Shown: positions 38,180 to 47,803 of the stretch, piece after piece
How the letters are laid out: each line of letters opens with the position of its first letter
Position numbering within the stretch: position 1 is the first letter of the stretch
Assembly (NCBI RefSeq): GCF_009497155.1
Contig: NZ_WINI01000007.1
Location: 503,137-567,136 of the forward strand
Length of the DNA stretch: 64,000 bases
Reading direction: 5' to 3'
DNA from: Glaciimonas soli
GTDB taxonomy: Bacteria > Pseudomonadota > Gammaproteobacteria > Burkholderiales > Burkholderiaceae_D
Program-made: the position numbers and the translations under genes
Notes under the pieces: generated by a model
The model's database searches: none
Seen by the model: the letters and a program-made list of their open reading frames with translations, nothing else
Told to the model about the DNA's origin: nothing

Positions 38180-39733
38180 TCAGGTCACTGGCGCGGGATT
38201 AAACAAGGTCAGCGCATTATGTAATTTCCATTGCTCGGCCCAGGTTTTTTTTCGGCCGCTGGCGACGTCCAGCATAAAGTGAAACATCTCCCAGCCAACG
38301 TCTTCAATCGTCGCCGTACCACTGGCAATACGGCCAGCATTTATGTCCATCAAATCATGCCAGCGTCGCGCCAAATCATCGCGAGTCGCCACCTTGATAA
38401 CGGGCACTGCAGCCAAACCATAAGGTGTGCCGCGTCCAGTTGTGAAGATATGTAAATTCATGCCTGCGGCCAGTTGCAACGTGCCGCAAATAAAATCACT
38501 GGCGGGTGTCGCGGCGTAGATCAAACCCTTTTGTTTAACTTTATCGCCTGGCGACAACACGCCAACAATCGGGCTGCTGCCGGATTTAACGATAGAGCCC
38601 ATAGCTTTTTCGACGATGTTGGCCAGCCCGCCTTTTTTATTGCCGGGTGTAGTGTTTGCGCTGCGATCGACGCCACCTTTGGTCAGGTAATTGTCATACC
38701 ATGCCATCTCGCGAATCATCGCTTCCGCTACATCAGCATTGATGGCGCGCGAAGTTAATTGATCAATACCGTCTCGCACCTCAGTCACTTCGGAAAACAT
38801 GACAGTGGCACCGGCACGCACCAACAAGTCGCTGGCAAAACCGACCGCTGGATTAGCTGTTACACCAGAAAATGCGTCGCTCCCACCGCATTGCACGCCA
38901 ACCGTTAACTCGGATGCGGGGCAAGTTTCCCGACGACGTTTATCAAGCACGATTAATTGTTCCTCGGCGGTTTGCATGATGGAAGCGATCATGGCGTTAA
39001 AGCCGATGTGCTCCTGATCTTGCAAACAAACCACGCGAACATCACCATTGTCGTCGGCGCTTTGAATCGGGATAGAACCTTTAGGAAACATCCGGGATGG
39101 TTGCAATTTTTCGCAACCAAGACTGACGACCATCGCTTGTCCGCCAAAATTCGGATTCATGCTGATATTGCGCAACGTCTTGATTGGTATTTCAGCGCCC
39201 GGCGCATCAATCGCGACACCACAACCGTAGGTATGCTCAAGACCAATCACATCGTCGACGTGGAGATACTTTGGCAACAACTCTTCTTTAATGCGCTTTA
39301 CTGCGTGCTCGACTACGCCAGAGACGCATTGCACAGTGGTGCTGATCGCCAGAATATTACGCGTGCCGACTGTACCATCTGCATTGCGAAAACCTTCAAA
39401 GGTATAACCTTCCAATGGCGCTGCCGATGCCGCAATATTCGTTGAGATGGGTAGATTCGTCAGCTCGCGTGCAGGCGGCATACGCACCAGGGATTCTTCT
39501 ATCCAGCTGCCTTGTAGAATGGCACGTGTGGCGTAACCTATGGTGACGTTGTAGCGGATGATGGGTTGCCCCTCTTCCAGATCGCATAATGCGATTTTGT
39601 GACCTTGTGGTACGCGCTCTTTTAACGTTAGCCCATTCGGGAAAACGGTGCCGGCTGGCAGGCCGCCGTCGTTGACTACGATGGCTACGTTGTCGTTGGC
39701 GTGCATGGTGATGTAGAGTGGCTTGGTGCTCAT
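38180..39733 (-). CDS. garD: Galactarate dehydratase
   Basis: This 517-residue enzyme dehydrates galactarate (mucate) to 5-dehydro-4-deoxyglucarate. The small N-terminal SAF domain (residues 1-90) is followed by the catalytic region with [36 protein letters not shown] and [19 protein letters not shown], all conserved in the UxaA/GarD family. The length fits GarD (E. coli 523) more than altronate dehydratase UxaA (about 495). The KdgD product pathway in the same island also supports galactarate. It lies between the polygalacturonase gene and the repeat-flanked block. Confidence 0.88.
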   Translation of the reverse strand: MSTKPLYITMHANDNVAIVVNDGGLPAGTVFPNGLTLKERVPQGHKIALCDLEEGQPIIRYNVTIGYATRAILQGSWIEESLVRMPPARELTNLPISTNIAASAAPLEGYTFEGFRNADGTVGTRNILAISTTVQCVSGVVEHAVKRIKEELLPKYLHVDDVIGLEHTYGCGVAIDAPGAEIPIKTLRNISMNPNFGGQAMVVSLGCEKLQPSRMFPKGSIPIQSADDNGDVRVVCLQDQEHIGFNAMIASIMQTAEEQLIVLDKRRRETCPASELTVGVQCGGSDAFSGVTANPAVGFASDLLVRAGATVMFSEVTEVRDGIDQLTSRAINADVAEAMIREMAWYDNYLTKGGVDRSANTTPGNKKGGLANIVEKAMGSIVKSGSSPIVGVLSPGDKVKQKGLIYAATPASDFICGTLQLAAGMNLHIFTTGRGTPYGLAAVPVIKVATRDDLARRWHDLMDINAGRIASGTATIEDVGWEMFHFMLDVASGRKKTWAEQWKLHNALTLFNPAPVT

Positions 39734-39784
39734 TGTTATCTCGATTTTGATTTAGTGATGCTGTCTGTAGCTAATACGGTCGTC

Positions 39785-40042
39785 ACTCGGTGGTGCTGGC
39801 AATGTCGGGGGTAGCCCGACAGCTAGTCACTTTTTCTTGCTCCGCCAAGAAAAAGTAACCCAAAAGAAGGCGGTCGCAGAGCCGTTGCCCGCCGTTGGCG
39901 GGTCCCCAAAATTACGGGCGGCATTCGGGAGGAAAGACCAACTCGCTGCGCTCAAACATGTCTTCCCTCTTTTTCCGAATGCCGCCCGTAATTTTGGCAA
40001 CGTCCAATGCGAGGTACGTCAAAAACAACATCAAAATCTACA
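39785..40042 (-). repeat. Inverted flanking repeat, copy 1
   Basis: About 255 bases with high identity to the reverse complement of 45427-45664. It contains perfect 23-base internal arms at 39906-39928 and 39975-39997 (core ATTACGGGCGGCATTCGG). It also has a hairpin around CTTTTTCTTG-x-CAAGAAAAAG and a GTCGGGGG/CCCGAC stem. Near 40016-40040 it ends in two degenerate units of the 12-base motif that is expanded in copy 2. There is no credible coding sequence. It lies between garD and the MFS gene. Confidence 0.85.
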
Positions 40043-40089
40043 GTCTTGTTGCTTCAACTATTTCTGTTTTATTTTCACGTTCTTTATTT

Positions 40090-41451
40090 TTAAATCGGCT
40101 TCAACTCCACCCGCCTAATATCTTTCACAATCACCAGATAACTAAACACGGCTACCAACGCATTGGCTCCGACATACACCAAGGCCAGATCGAACGATCC
40201 GGTTTCTTTGATGATGTAGCCGATCACGATCGGTGCAGTGATGCCGGCGATGTTGCCGAACATGTTGAATAGACTGCCGGTCAAACCGATGATTTCTTTG
40301 GGTGAGGTATCGGCAACTACTGCCCAACCTAATGCACCAATTCCTTTGCCGAAAAATGCTAATGCCATCACACCAACCACCAACCATTGGGTATCGACGT
40401 AATTGCATAGCACCATGCTGGTCGACAGAAGCAAACCAGCGACGATAGGGATTTTTCTGGCCAGGGTGAGAGAAACGCCGCGCTTGATTAAGCGATCCGA
40501 AATGATCCCGCCTAACACCCCACCGAGGAATCCGCAAATTGCTGGCAATGAAGCTACGAAGCCCGCTTTGAGTATGGACATACCGCGCTGCTGTACCAGA
40601 TAAATGGGAAACCACGTTAAGAAAAAATAGGTGATGGTGTTGATGCAGTATTGACCTAAATACACTCCCAACAGCATGCGATTACTGAGAAGCTGTTTTA
40701 GATATGCCAGTTTTGCGCCGCGATTTACCTGACTCTTGGCTGTCGTTTTATCCATATCGACCAGGCCACCGCCTTGTTCGATATAGGCCAGTTCGGCACG
40801 ACTGATACGCGGATGTTGCTTTGGACTATGCAGTGTTTTAAACCAGATCAGGCTCAAGACCATACCGCCCGCGCCCATCACCACAAACACTTGCGACCAT
40901 CCATAGGAGTGCGTGATCCATGCCATCAATGGCGTAAACAAGACCACTGCGAAATACTGCGCAGAGTTAAAAACCGCTGATGCGGTGCCGCGCTCAGCCG
41001 TGGGAAACCAGGCGGCGACGATGCGACCATTGGCGGGAAATGATGGCGCTTCGGCCAAACCGACCATGAAGCGCAGCAGAAATAAAGCAGGAATTGCCCA
41101 TAACACGCCAAGATAATGCACCCCGCCTTGCAGCATGGTGAAGAACGACCAGATGAAAACACTGGCGGCGTAGATCTTCTTGGAACCGTAGCGATCTAAC
41201 AGCCAGCCACCGGGCAACTGTCCCAGCACATAGGCCCAACTAAAAGCAGAAAAAATATAGCCCATGGTGATCGGGCTAAGACCCATCTCATCTTTCATCA
41301 ATGCACCGGCAATCGATAAAATCGCTCTATCCGCATAGTTGAAAGTAGTCACAACAAACAGCATGAACAAAATCATGTAACGAATGTTGCCGCGCCGCTT
41401 GTTACCATTGATATCCGTAACGGCGCTCACTTCTGCACTATTTATTTGCAC
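40090..41451 (-). CDS. MFS permease of the ACS family, hexuronate/aldarate type
   Basis: This 453-residue, 12-span transporter belongs to the anion:cation symporter group with ExuT and GudP/GarP. Family features are FNYADRAILSIAG in span 1, GYIFSAFSWAYVLGQLPGGWLLDRYG in span 2 and its loop, and RFMVGLAEAPSFPANGRIVAAWFP in span 4. Galacturonate, galactarate or glucarate is the likely substrate, by context. The start is GTG at 41451, supported by AGGAGA five bases upstream. It is divergent from gntR, with a 20-base palindrome in the shared promoter region. Confidence 0.85.
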   Translation of the reverse strand: MQINSAEVSAVTDINGNKRRGNIRYMILFMLFVVTTFNYADRAILSIAGALMKDEMGLSPITMGYIFSAFSWAYVLGQLPGGWLLDRYGSKKIYAASVFIWSFFTMLQGGVHYLGVLWAIPALFLLRFMVGLAEAPSFPANGRIVAAWFPTAERGTASAVFNSAQYFAVVLFTPLMAWITHSYGWSQVFVVMGAGGMVLSLIWFKTLHSPKQHPRISRAELAYIEQGGGLVDMDKTTAKSQVNRGAKLAYLKQLLSNRMLLGVYLGQYCINTITYFFLTWFPIYLVQQRGMSILKAGFVASLPAICGFLGGVLGGIISDRLIKRGVSLTLARKIPIVAGLLLSTSMVLCNYVDTQWLVVGVMALAFFGKGIGALGWAVVADTSPKEIIGLTGSLFNMFGNIAGITAPIVIGYIIKETGSFDLALVYVGANALVAVFSYLVIVKDIRRVELKPI

Positions 41452-41559
41452 TTACATCTCCTGTTTTCATGGTGCTGACGCGACTTTTCGATTGAAAAGC
41501 AAGCGCATCGCCCATTTATTTTTATTATTATTTTCTATGGCGCGTTAAATTTGCCATAT

Positions 41560-41579
41560 GTCATCAGTTATCGTATGAC
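41560..41579. promoter_or_regulatory. Candidate GntR operator in the MFS-gntR divergent region
   Basis: GTCATCAGTTATCGTATGAC is an imperfect 20-base palindrome. It matches the site at 42506-42525 in symmetry and core (TAwC flanked by CGTA-like arms). It lies between two divergent promoters, about 70 bases before the gntR ATG, suitable for autoregulation. Confidence 0.55.
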
Positions 41580-41649
41580 TTGTATCGTAGTATAATCAGC
41601 ACAAAATAATTTAGCAACCATATTTAATTACCTTACAAAATAACGCCGA

Positions 41650-42414
41650 ATGAATGCATTTTCGACATCAGACGCCCCACGCAAAAAACACCGCAATCTC
41701 GCCCAAAGCGTGGTATCAGACCTATCTGAAAGCATTCGCAACGGCAATATTAAAGCGGGTGAAAAATTGCCGACAGAGTCTGAGCTGATGCGCTTGCAAG
41801 GCGTTAGCCGCACCGTCATTCGTGAAGCCATCTCGCATCTGCAAGCGGGCGGCTTAGTCGAAACCCGGCACGGCATTGGCACTTTCGTGCTGGATACATC
41901 TGCGCAAAATCGCATTGGCAATACCGATAGCCTGGAGATCGATCCTGCCACCATTGTCACCATGCAAGACATTTTGGCGATATTGGAACTACGCATCAGC
42001 CTGGAAGCGGAAGCCGCCAGTCTCGCCGCAATACGTCGCACCAGCGAGCAATTAAAACAAATGCAGCTTGCCCTGCACGCCTTCGAGCAAAGCGCTGCCA
42101 CGCAGGGCGACACGGTCGCCGCCGACGTGCAATTCCATTTGCAAATCGCTCAAGCCACCGGCAATCGTTACTTCGTCGACATCCTTCACCATCTCGGCAC
42201 CACCATCATTCCCCGCACACGCATCAATTCGGCCAAACTGGCGCATGACGATCCGAGCGCCTATCTGGATCGCGTCCATCACGAACACGAAGATATCTAC
42301 AATGCCATCCTGCGCCAAGACCCAGAATCGGCGCGCGCCGCCATGCGCACCCATCTAAGCAACAGTCGCGAACGATTGCGCAAAGCACAAGAAATGATGA
42401 CATCAGGGAAATAA
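41650..42414 (+). CDS. FadR-subfamily GntR transcriptional regulator
   Basis: This 254-residue repressor has an N-terminal winged helix (SIRNGNIKAGEKLPTESELMRLQGVSRTVIREAISHLQAGGLVETRHGIGTFV) and a C-terminal all-helical FCD domain. Metal- or ligand-binding histidines are apparent in DVQFHLQIAQATGN, HHLGTTIIPRTR, HEHEDIYNAI and MRTHLSNSRE. FCD regulators near aldarate genes usually sense a uronate or aldarate intermediate. It is divergent from the permease and 149 bases upstream of kdgD. Two related palindromes flank it and are probable targets. Confidence 0.9.
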   Translation: MNAFSTSDAPRKKHRNLAQSVVSDLSESIRNGNIKAGEKLPTESELMRLQGVSRTVIREAISHLQAGGLVETRHGIGTFVLDTSAQNRIGNTDSLEIDPATIVTMQDILAILELRISLEAEAASLAAIRRTSEQLKQMQLALHAFEQSAATQGDTVAADVQFHLQIAQATGNRYFVDILHHLGTTIIPRTRINSAKLAHDDPSAYLDRVHHEHEDIYNAILRQDPESARAAMRTHLSNSRERLRKAQEMMTSGK

Positions 42415-42505
42415 GTTGCCCCACTTCTGCAACGCTCCACGCTAGAAATCCAACAACAATTGGTTCTGAACTCATCAATACCCTGCTTGCATTAGCAAAT
42501 TTCAT

Positions 42506-42525
42506 GTTGTACGATAACGTATAAC
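42506..42525 (+). promoter_or_regulatory. Candidate GntR operator upstream of kdgD
   Basis: GTTGTACGATAACGTATAAC is close to a perfect 20-base palindrome (GTTrTACGwTAwCGTAyAAC). It lies 38 bases before the kdgD ATG, where a bound repressor would block transcription. It shares its core with 41560-41579. Confidence 0.6.
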
Positions 42526-42563
42526 TTAGTAACACCCCTTCATCAACTTTACATATCGAGACC

Positions 42564-43481
42564 ATGAACATTAGCCCGCAAGAACTAAAGCAGATTATTT
42601 CATCTGGATTGCTTTCCTTTCCAATTACCGACTTTGATGTCGAAGGCAATTTCCGCCCCAAGACTTATGCTGAGCGCTTGGAATGGCTGGCACCTTATGG
42701 CGCTAGTGCGTTGTTTGCAGCAGGTGGTACCGGCGAGTTTTTCTCGCTGACACAAACTGAATACAGCGACGTCGTCCGTTTGGCGGTCGAAACCTGCCGT
42801 GGCAAAGTGCCAATTCTTGCGGGCGCCGGCGGCCCTACTCGCGTGGCGATCGCCTATGCACAAGAAGCAGAACGATTAGGCGCACATGGCATTTTGTTGA
42901 TGCCGCATTATCTGACTGAAGCATCACAAGATGGCTTGGTGGCACACGTTGAAGAAGTCTGTAAGGCAGTAAGCTTTGGCGTTGTCGTCTATAACCGTGG
43001 CGCCTGCCGTTTAAATGCTGATTCATTGGAAATATTGGCAGCACGTTGTCCCAATCTGATTGGCTTCAAAGACGGCATCGGCGACATTGAACTGATGGTC
43101 ACTATTCGCCGCCGTCTGGGCGATCGCTTCAGCTATCTCGGCGGCCTGCCGACTGCGGAATTGTTTGCCGCGCCTTACAAGGCCATGGGCGTACCAGTGT
43201 ATTCGTCGGCTGTGTTTAACTTCATCCCAAAAACGGCGATGGATTTTTATCACGCCATTGCCAATAACGATCATGCAACAACTAACCGCTTGATTGACCA
43301 GTTCTTCCTGCCTTATTTGGCTATCCGTAACAAAAAAGCCGGCTATGCAGTGAGCATCGTCAAAGCTGGTGCCACTATCGTCGGTCATGATGGCGGACCA
43401 GTGCGGGCACCATTGGTTGATTTAAATGCGGAAGAGCGCGAACAGCTGAAAGCACTGATCGTGGCACAAGGGCCGCAGTAA
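42564..43481 (+). CDS. kdgD: 5-dehydro-4-deoxyglucarate dehydratase
   Basis: This 305-residue member of the DHDPS/NAL aldolase superfamily dehydrates and decarboxylates 5-keto-4-deoxyglucarate to 2,5-dioxovalerate. [13 protein letters not shown] opens the barrel, [12 protein letters not shown] binds the keto acid, [12 protein letters not shown] carries the conserved tyrosine and [12 protein letters not shown] the Schiff-base lysine. The length is typical. It sits immediately upstream of the dehydrogenase that uses its product and downstream of a likely operator. Confidence 0.93.
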   Translation: MNISPQELKQIISSGLLSFPITDFDVEGNFRPKTYAERLEWLAPYGASALFAAGGTGEFFSLTQTEYSDVVRLAVETCRGKVPILAGAGGPTRVAIAYAQEAERLGAHGILLMPHYLTEASQDGLVAHVEEVCKAVSFGVVVYNRGACRLNADSLEILAARCPNLIGFKDGIGDIELMVTIRRRLGDRFSYLGGLPTAELFAAPYKAMGVPVYSSAVFNFIPKTAMDFYHAIANNDHATTNRLIDQFFLPYLAIRNKKAGYAVSIVKAGATIVGHDGGPVRAPLVDLNAEEREQLKALIVAQGPQ

Positions 43482-43688
43482 AATTTTTCAGTTGCATTCC
43501 TTTCCCCCGCGGACTGGAGAAAGATTGGAGATGAGGGAGTTTGCCAAGATTTATCCATGCGACATACGTATCGAAACTAAATCTATGAGCGGTATCAACA
43601 CCCGTCTGATTCTCGCGGCTGCCCTCACCCCAACCCTTCTTCCGCCTGCGGTAGAAGGGTTTAATTCGTTACAACTCAAGGAACAAAC

Positions 43689-45266
43689 ATGAGCATCACA
43701 GGCAACATGCTGATCGGTCAATATGCCGTGCATGGAACAGAACGCACTTTTCGCGCAATCGACCCAGCGACCAATGAAAAAATCGCACCGGACTTTGGTG
43801 CTGGTGGAACGAAAGAAGTCGATCAGGCATGTAATCTGGCGCAACAAGCATTCGATATTTATCGTGAGACCACGCTAGAGCAACGTGCCCAATTTCTGGA
43901 AGAAATCGCCAACAATATTCTCGCTATTGGCCCAGAATTAATCACGCGCGCATCGCAAGAATCAGGTTTGCCTGCTGCCCGCCTGGAAGGTGAACGTGGT
44001 CGCACCGTTGGTCAATTGCGCCTGTTCGCCAAGGTCGTACGTGATGGTCAGTGGCTAACCGCAACACTCGATTCTGCCCTGCCAGAACGCGCGCCACCGC
44101 GTAGTGATTTACGTCTGCGCAAAATCCCGCTTGGTCCCGTCGCCGTGTTTGGCGCGAGTAATTTTCCACTCGCATTTTCGGTTGGCGGCGGTGATACTGC
44201 TGCGGCTTTTGCCGCCGGTTGTCCGGTCGTCGTCAAAGCGCACAATGCCCATCCCGGCACGTCTGAATTGGTCGGCAAAGCCATTCAAAAAGCCGTTGCA
44301 AGTTGCAATCTGCCTGAAGGTGTTTTCTCCCTGCTATTCGGCGATGGCAATCAGCTAGGACAAGCTTTAGTCAGCCATCCTGCCATCAAAGCAGTTGGCT
44401 TTACCGGTTCGCGTCAAGGTGGCCTGGCACTGATGCGCCTAGCCGCACAACGCCGCGAGCCGATTCCGGTATATGCTGAAATGAGCAGCATCAATCCTAT
44501 GTTCTTGTTACCAGATGTACTGACCGCACGCGCGGCACAAATGGGCGCAGCTTTCATAGATTCGCTCACCATGGGCGTCGGTCAGTTTTGTACCAATCCG
44601 GGTTTGGTGATTGCGTTGGAAGGTGAACCGCTCTCGCAATTTAAGCAGGCAGCGGCAACCGCGCTGCAGACTAAAGCCGCTGGCACGATGCTCACACCCG
44701 GCATTCATGCAGCCTACGTTGCCGGCGTTGAGCGTCTTGTTGCGATCGCTGGAGTGACGCTGTTGGCACAAGGCCAAATTGCACAAGCACCCTGCGCGGC
44801 ACAAGCTGCATTATTCGCCACCGATGCCGCAACTTTCCTTGCCAGCGAACAGCTGGAAGATGAAGTATTCGGTCCCTGCTCATTAATCGTCGCCTGCCGC
44901 AATGAAGAAGAAATGCGCGCCGTAGCGGAGCACCTATCCGGCCAACTAACTGCCACCTTGCACCTGAATCCAGTGGATCATGTACTAGCAAAAAAATTAC
45001 TTCCGACACTGGAACGTAAAGCAGGCCGCATCCTGGTCAACGGCTATCCGACCGGCGTTGAAGTGTCGCATGCAATGGTCCACGGCGGTCCGTTCCCAGC
45101 AACATCAGACAGTCGAGGCACATCAGTTGGCGCAACCGCAATTGACCGCTTCTTACGTCCGGTTTGTTATCAAGATTTGCCAGCAGATTTGCTGCCACAA
45201 GCGCTGCAAGACGACAATCCGTTAACATTGTGGCGTTTGCGCGATGGTGAACTTGTAAAAGCATAA
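43689..45266 (+). CDS. 2,5-dioxovalerate (alpha-ketoglutaric semialdehyde) dehydrogenase
   Basis: This 525-residue NADP-type aldehyde dehydrogenase oxidises 2,5-dioxovalerate to 2-oxoglutarate, which enters the TCA cycle. [35 protein letters not shown] is the cofactor-binding start typical of this subgroup. GFTGSRQGG, the glutamate in [15 protein letters not shown] and the nucleophile in VGQFCTNPG complete the active site. The long form near 525 residues fits the KGSADH type found with kdgD. It lies 207 bases after kdgD. The spacer has partial inverted copies of a CCCTCACCCCAACCCTTCT-type intergenic repeat. Confidence 0.9.
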   Translation: MSITGNMLIGQYAVHGTERTFRAIDPATNEKIAPDFGAGGTKEVDQACNLAQQAFDIYRETTLEQRAQFLEEIANNILAIGPELITRASQESGLPAARLEGERGRTVGQLRLFAKVVRDGQWLTATLDSALPERAPPRSDLRLRKIPLGPVAVFGASNFPLAFSVGGGDTAAAFAAGCPVVVKAHNAHPGTSELVGKAIQKAVASCNLPEGVFSLLFGDGNQLGQALVSHPAIKAVGFTGSRQGGLALMRLAAQRREPIPVYAEMSSINPMFLLPDVLTARAAQMGAAFIDSLTMGVGQFCTNPGLVIALEGEPLSQFKQAAATALQTKAAGTMLTPGIHAAYVAGVERLVAIAGVTLLAQGQIAQAPCAAQAALFATDAATFLASEQLEDEVFGPCSLIVACRNEEEMRAVAEHLSGQLTATLHLNPVDHVLAKKLLPTLERKAGRILVNGYPTGVEVSHAMVHGGPFPATSDSRGTSVGATAIDRFLRPVCYQDLPADLLPQALQDDNPLTLWRLRDGELVKA

Positions 45267-45296
45267 AACAGCGATCTAGTAAAAATCAACAATGCT

Positions 45297-45428
45297 GTTG
45301 CTTTTGAAGTTGTTTTTGAAGTTGTTTTTGAAGTTGTTTTTGAAGTTGCTTTTGAAGTTGTTTTTGAAGTTGTTTTTGAAGTTGTTTTTGAAGTTGTTTT
45401 TGAAGTTGCTTTTGAAGTTGTTTTTGAA
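45297..45428 (+). repeat. 12-bp tandem array, 11 units
   Basis: Eleven exact-length units of GTTGyTTTTGAA run without interruption (132 bases). The variable base reads C TTT C TTTT C T, so a 48-base higher-order period is visible. It begins 30 bases after the dehydrogenase stop and runs straight into repeat copy 2. Copy 1 carries only about two degenerate units at the equivalent place. Confidence 0.95.
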
Positions 45429-45664
45429 GTACCCGCATTGGACGTTGCCAAAATTACGAACAGCATTCGGAAAAAGAGGGAAGACATGTTTGAGCCGAAG
45501 GCGAGTTGGTCTTTCCTCCCGAATGGTGATCGTAATTTTGGGGACCCGCCAACGGCGGGCAACGGCTCTGCGGTCGCCTTCTTTTTGGTTACTTTTTCTT
45601 GGCGAAGCAAGAAAAAGTGACTAGCTGTCGGGCTACCCCCGACATTGCCGGCGCCACGGAGTAA
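45427..45664 (+). repeat. Inverted flanking repeat, copy 2
   Basis: This is the reverse-complement partner of 39785-40042. The internal arms are at 45448-45470 and 45519-45541; unlike copy 1, their central hexamers (AACAGC and GGTGAT) do not pair. The TTTTTCTTG/CAAGAAAAAG hairpin and the GTCGGG/CCCGAC stem are kept. It lies between the convergent dehydrogenase and M48 protease genes. Confidence 0.85.
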
Positions 45665-45706
45665 CACCCCAACAAACTAACACAATAGAACAATAGAAAA
45701 ACCCAA

Positions 45707-47209
45707 CTACCTATCCTTCATCGCCTGCTGCTCATCCTTCCACTTCTCCTTCAACTCACTCTCCCGCGCGTCAATCACCGACAACTCATAAAACCGCGCA
45801 TCCGGCGCCTTGCGTGCAATCCCCAACTGAATAATCGCCTCCTGCAAACTACCATTAATCACCAACGCTTCAGCCAGCGCCATACTCTGCAGCGCTATCT
45901 TTCCTTGCGCTGCGTAGGCTTTGGCTAACAAGGTTTGCACATCAGGATCTTGTCGATACAAAATAGCTTGTTCACGCAAAAAGACGATTGCCTGCTCTGC
46001 CTGCTTATTTTCAATCAAAGCGCTGGCATATTGATGCGCCAAAGTACGCGACAATGGGAATTGATGTTGCGCCGCCTGAATCAATTTCAGCGCTGCCGCA
46101 AATTGATTAGCGCCCAACTTAATCTCTATTCCCAGGTCGGTCAAAATAAAACTCGGCTTAAGTGGTGCAGCTGCGGCCTGTGCTTCGTGCAATAGCTTTT
46201 CAGCCTTATCAAAATCGTTCCGCTTGAAAGCGATAAAAGCCATGCCATATTTAGCGGCGACGGTTTGTTGCTTCATACCCTGCGCCAGTTGATTATCAAA
46301 AATCTGCTGCGCTTCGTTCATCGCTTTTTCGGAACTGTCTTGCAACACCCGCACGCGCGCACGTATCAATTGAAAATCCAGACTATCTGCGTGCTGCTTA
46401 TAACGTTGATCGCGAATCCGCGCTTCGATATCAGCGATCCGTTCTGAGGTTAATGGATGCGTCAATAAATATGGCGGCAACACATCAGAATAATTTCGCG
46501 TGGCAGTTTGCAAACGATTAAAGAAAACCACCATGTCCGAGGTGTCAAAACCACCGTCGCTCAAGATTGATAAGCCTATGCGATCTGCTTCACGTTCAGC
46601 ATCACGACTAAAATTCAACTGTTTCTGCATCGCGTAACTACTACCGCCCATCATGATGGCAGCACCGGCATCACCGCTGCTGCGCATCGCCAATGCACCC
46701 ACCAGCATGGCAGCCAACGCCACCAAAGAATCATTTTTTTGCTTCCCCAACATTCGGGCAATATGGCGTTGCGTGACATGACCAATTTCATGCGCCAGCA
46801 CTGACGCCAGCTCTGATTCACTCTGCGTTGCCAATATCAAACCAGAATGCACGCCAATAAAACCGCCCGGTAGCGCAAAAGCATTCAATACCGGATCACG
46901 CACCGCAAAAAAGAAAAAGTCAAAATTCGCCTCACCTCGTACATCCGGCCGGGCTGCGACCAAAATACCGCCAAAATTATTCAGATACTCCAACAGTGGT
47001 GCATCATCCAGATAATCCGGATCACGGCGAATATCTCGCATGACTTCTTCACCCAGTTTGCGTTCCATCAGCGGTGATAAAGAACCACGATCAGCGTCGC
47101 CCAAAATAGGCAAGTTTTGTTGCGCCGAACTAAATGGCGTCACGCCGCAACAAACTGCCAGCAGCGAGACTAGTAATGAACGTCGAAATTGAATAGATGA
47201 TAAAAACAT
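45707..47209 (-). CDS. M48 metalloprotease with TPR domain (BepA-like)
   Basis: This 500-residue periplasmic zinc protease and chaperone should act in outer-membrane protein quality control. It has a signal peptide (SLLVSLLAVCCGVTPFSSAQQ). The zinc motif HEIGH lies at 140-144, with the third ligand in READRIGLSIL. The C-terminal half has helical TPR-type repeats (ALKLIQAAQHQFPLSR; AIVFLREQAILYRQDPD), the BepA/YfgC arrangement. I take the ATG at 47209; a TTG at 47218 is weaker. It is divergent from moaC and convergent with the repeat-flanked catabolic block. Confidence 0.88.
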   Translation of the reverse strand: MFLSSIQFRRSLLVSLLAVCCGVTPFSSAQQNLPILGDADRGSLSPLMERKLGEEVMRDIRRDPDYLDDAPLLEYLNNFGGILVAARPDVRGEANFDFFFFAVRDPVLNAFALPGGFIGVHSGLILATQSESELASVLAHEIGHVTQRHIARMLGKQKNDSLVALAAMLVGALAMRSSGDAGAAIMMGGSSYAMQKQLNFSRDAEREADRIGLSILSDGGFDTSDMVVFFNRLQTATRNYSDVLPPYLLTHPLTSERIADIEARIRDQRYKQHADSLDFQLIRARVRVLQDSSEKAMNEAQQIFDNQLAQGMKQQTVAAKYGMAFIAFKRNDFDKAEKLLHEAQAAAAPLKPSFILTDLGIEIKLGANQFAAALKLIQAAQHQFPLSRTLAHQYASALIENKQAEQAIVFLREQAILYRQDPDVQTLLAKAYAAQGKIALQSMALAEALVINGSLQEAIIQLGIARKAPDARFYELSVIDARESELKEKWKDEQQAMKDR

Positions 47210-47299
47210 AGTCGGCAATCAATAAAAGCACGATGATATGATGGTGAGTAAGTGCAGATATTAGCAGAGCATAACTTCCATTTCATTAGCAAATCGGCC

Positions 47300-47803
47300 A
47301 TGACCAACAAAACACCAACTACACCCACCTTGACCCACTTCGACCAAACCGGCCAGGCCCACATGGTCGACGTCGGCGCAAAACAAGATACCCACCGCAT
47401 CGCCGTCGCCAGCGGCACCATCCGCATGCTACCGGCGACATTGGCATTAATAGAATCAGGTAATGCAAAAAAAGGCGATGTACTCGGCATCGCCCGCATC
47501 GCCGCCATCATGGCCACCAAACGCACCAGCGATTTGATACCGCTATGCCATCCGTTGGCACTCACGCGTGTCAAAGTGGATTTCAGCATAGACGCTGAAC
47601 ACGCCAGCATCCATTGCACTGCGCAAGCGGAAACCGTCGGCAAAACTGGCGTCGAAATGGAAGCACTGACCGCTGTGCAAGTGGGCTTGTTGACGATTTA
47701 CGATATGTGCAAAGCGGTGGATAGAGGAATGGTGATGACTGATGTGCGAGTGATGGAAAAACAGGGTGGGAAGTCTGGCGATTGGAAGGTGGACAAAATA
47801 TGA
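47300..47803 (+). CDS. moaC: Cyclic pyranopterin monophosphate synthase
   Basis: This 167-residue enzyme forms cPMP from 3',8-cyclo-GTP in molybdenum cofactor synthesis. [15 protein letters not shown], the catalytic-site stretch [11 protein letters not shown] and [28 protein letters not shown] with [10 protein letters not shown] are the conserved blocks. I use the ATG at 47300 (MTNKT), since the upstream 16 codons are not family-like. Its TGA overlaps the start of a 70-aa gene. Confidence 0.95.
   Translation: MTNKTPTTPTLTHFDQTGQAHMVDVGAKQDTHRIAVASGTIRMLPATLALIESGNAKKGDVLGIARIAAIMATKRTSDLIPLCHPLALTRVKVDFSIDAEHASIHCTAQAETVGKTGVEMEALTAVQVGLLTIYDMCKAVDRGMVMTDVRVMEKQGGKSGDWKVDKI

Noticed and set aside
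45297-45428. Possible CRISPR-like array
   Set aside because: Units are only 12 bases and contiguous with no spacers, so it is a minisatellite.
45170-45667. Frames rich in SKTT or LFLK repeats on both strands
   Set aside because: They are translations of the 12-bp tandem array and the flanking repeat, not genes; an array unit divisible by three keeps all frames open.
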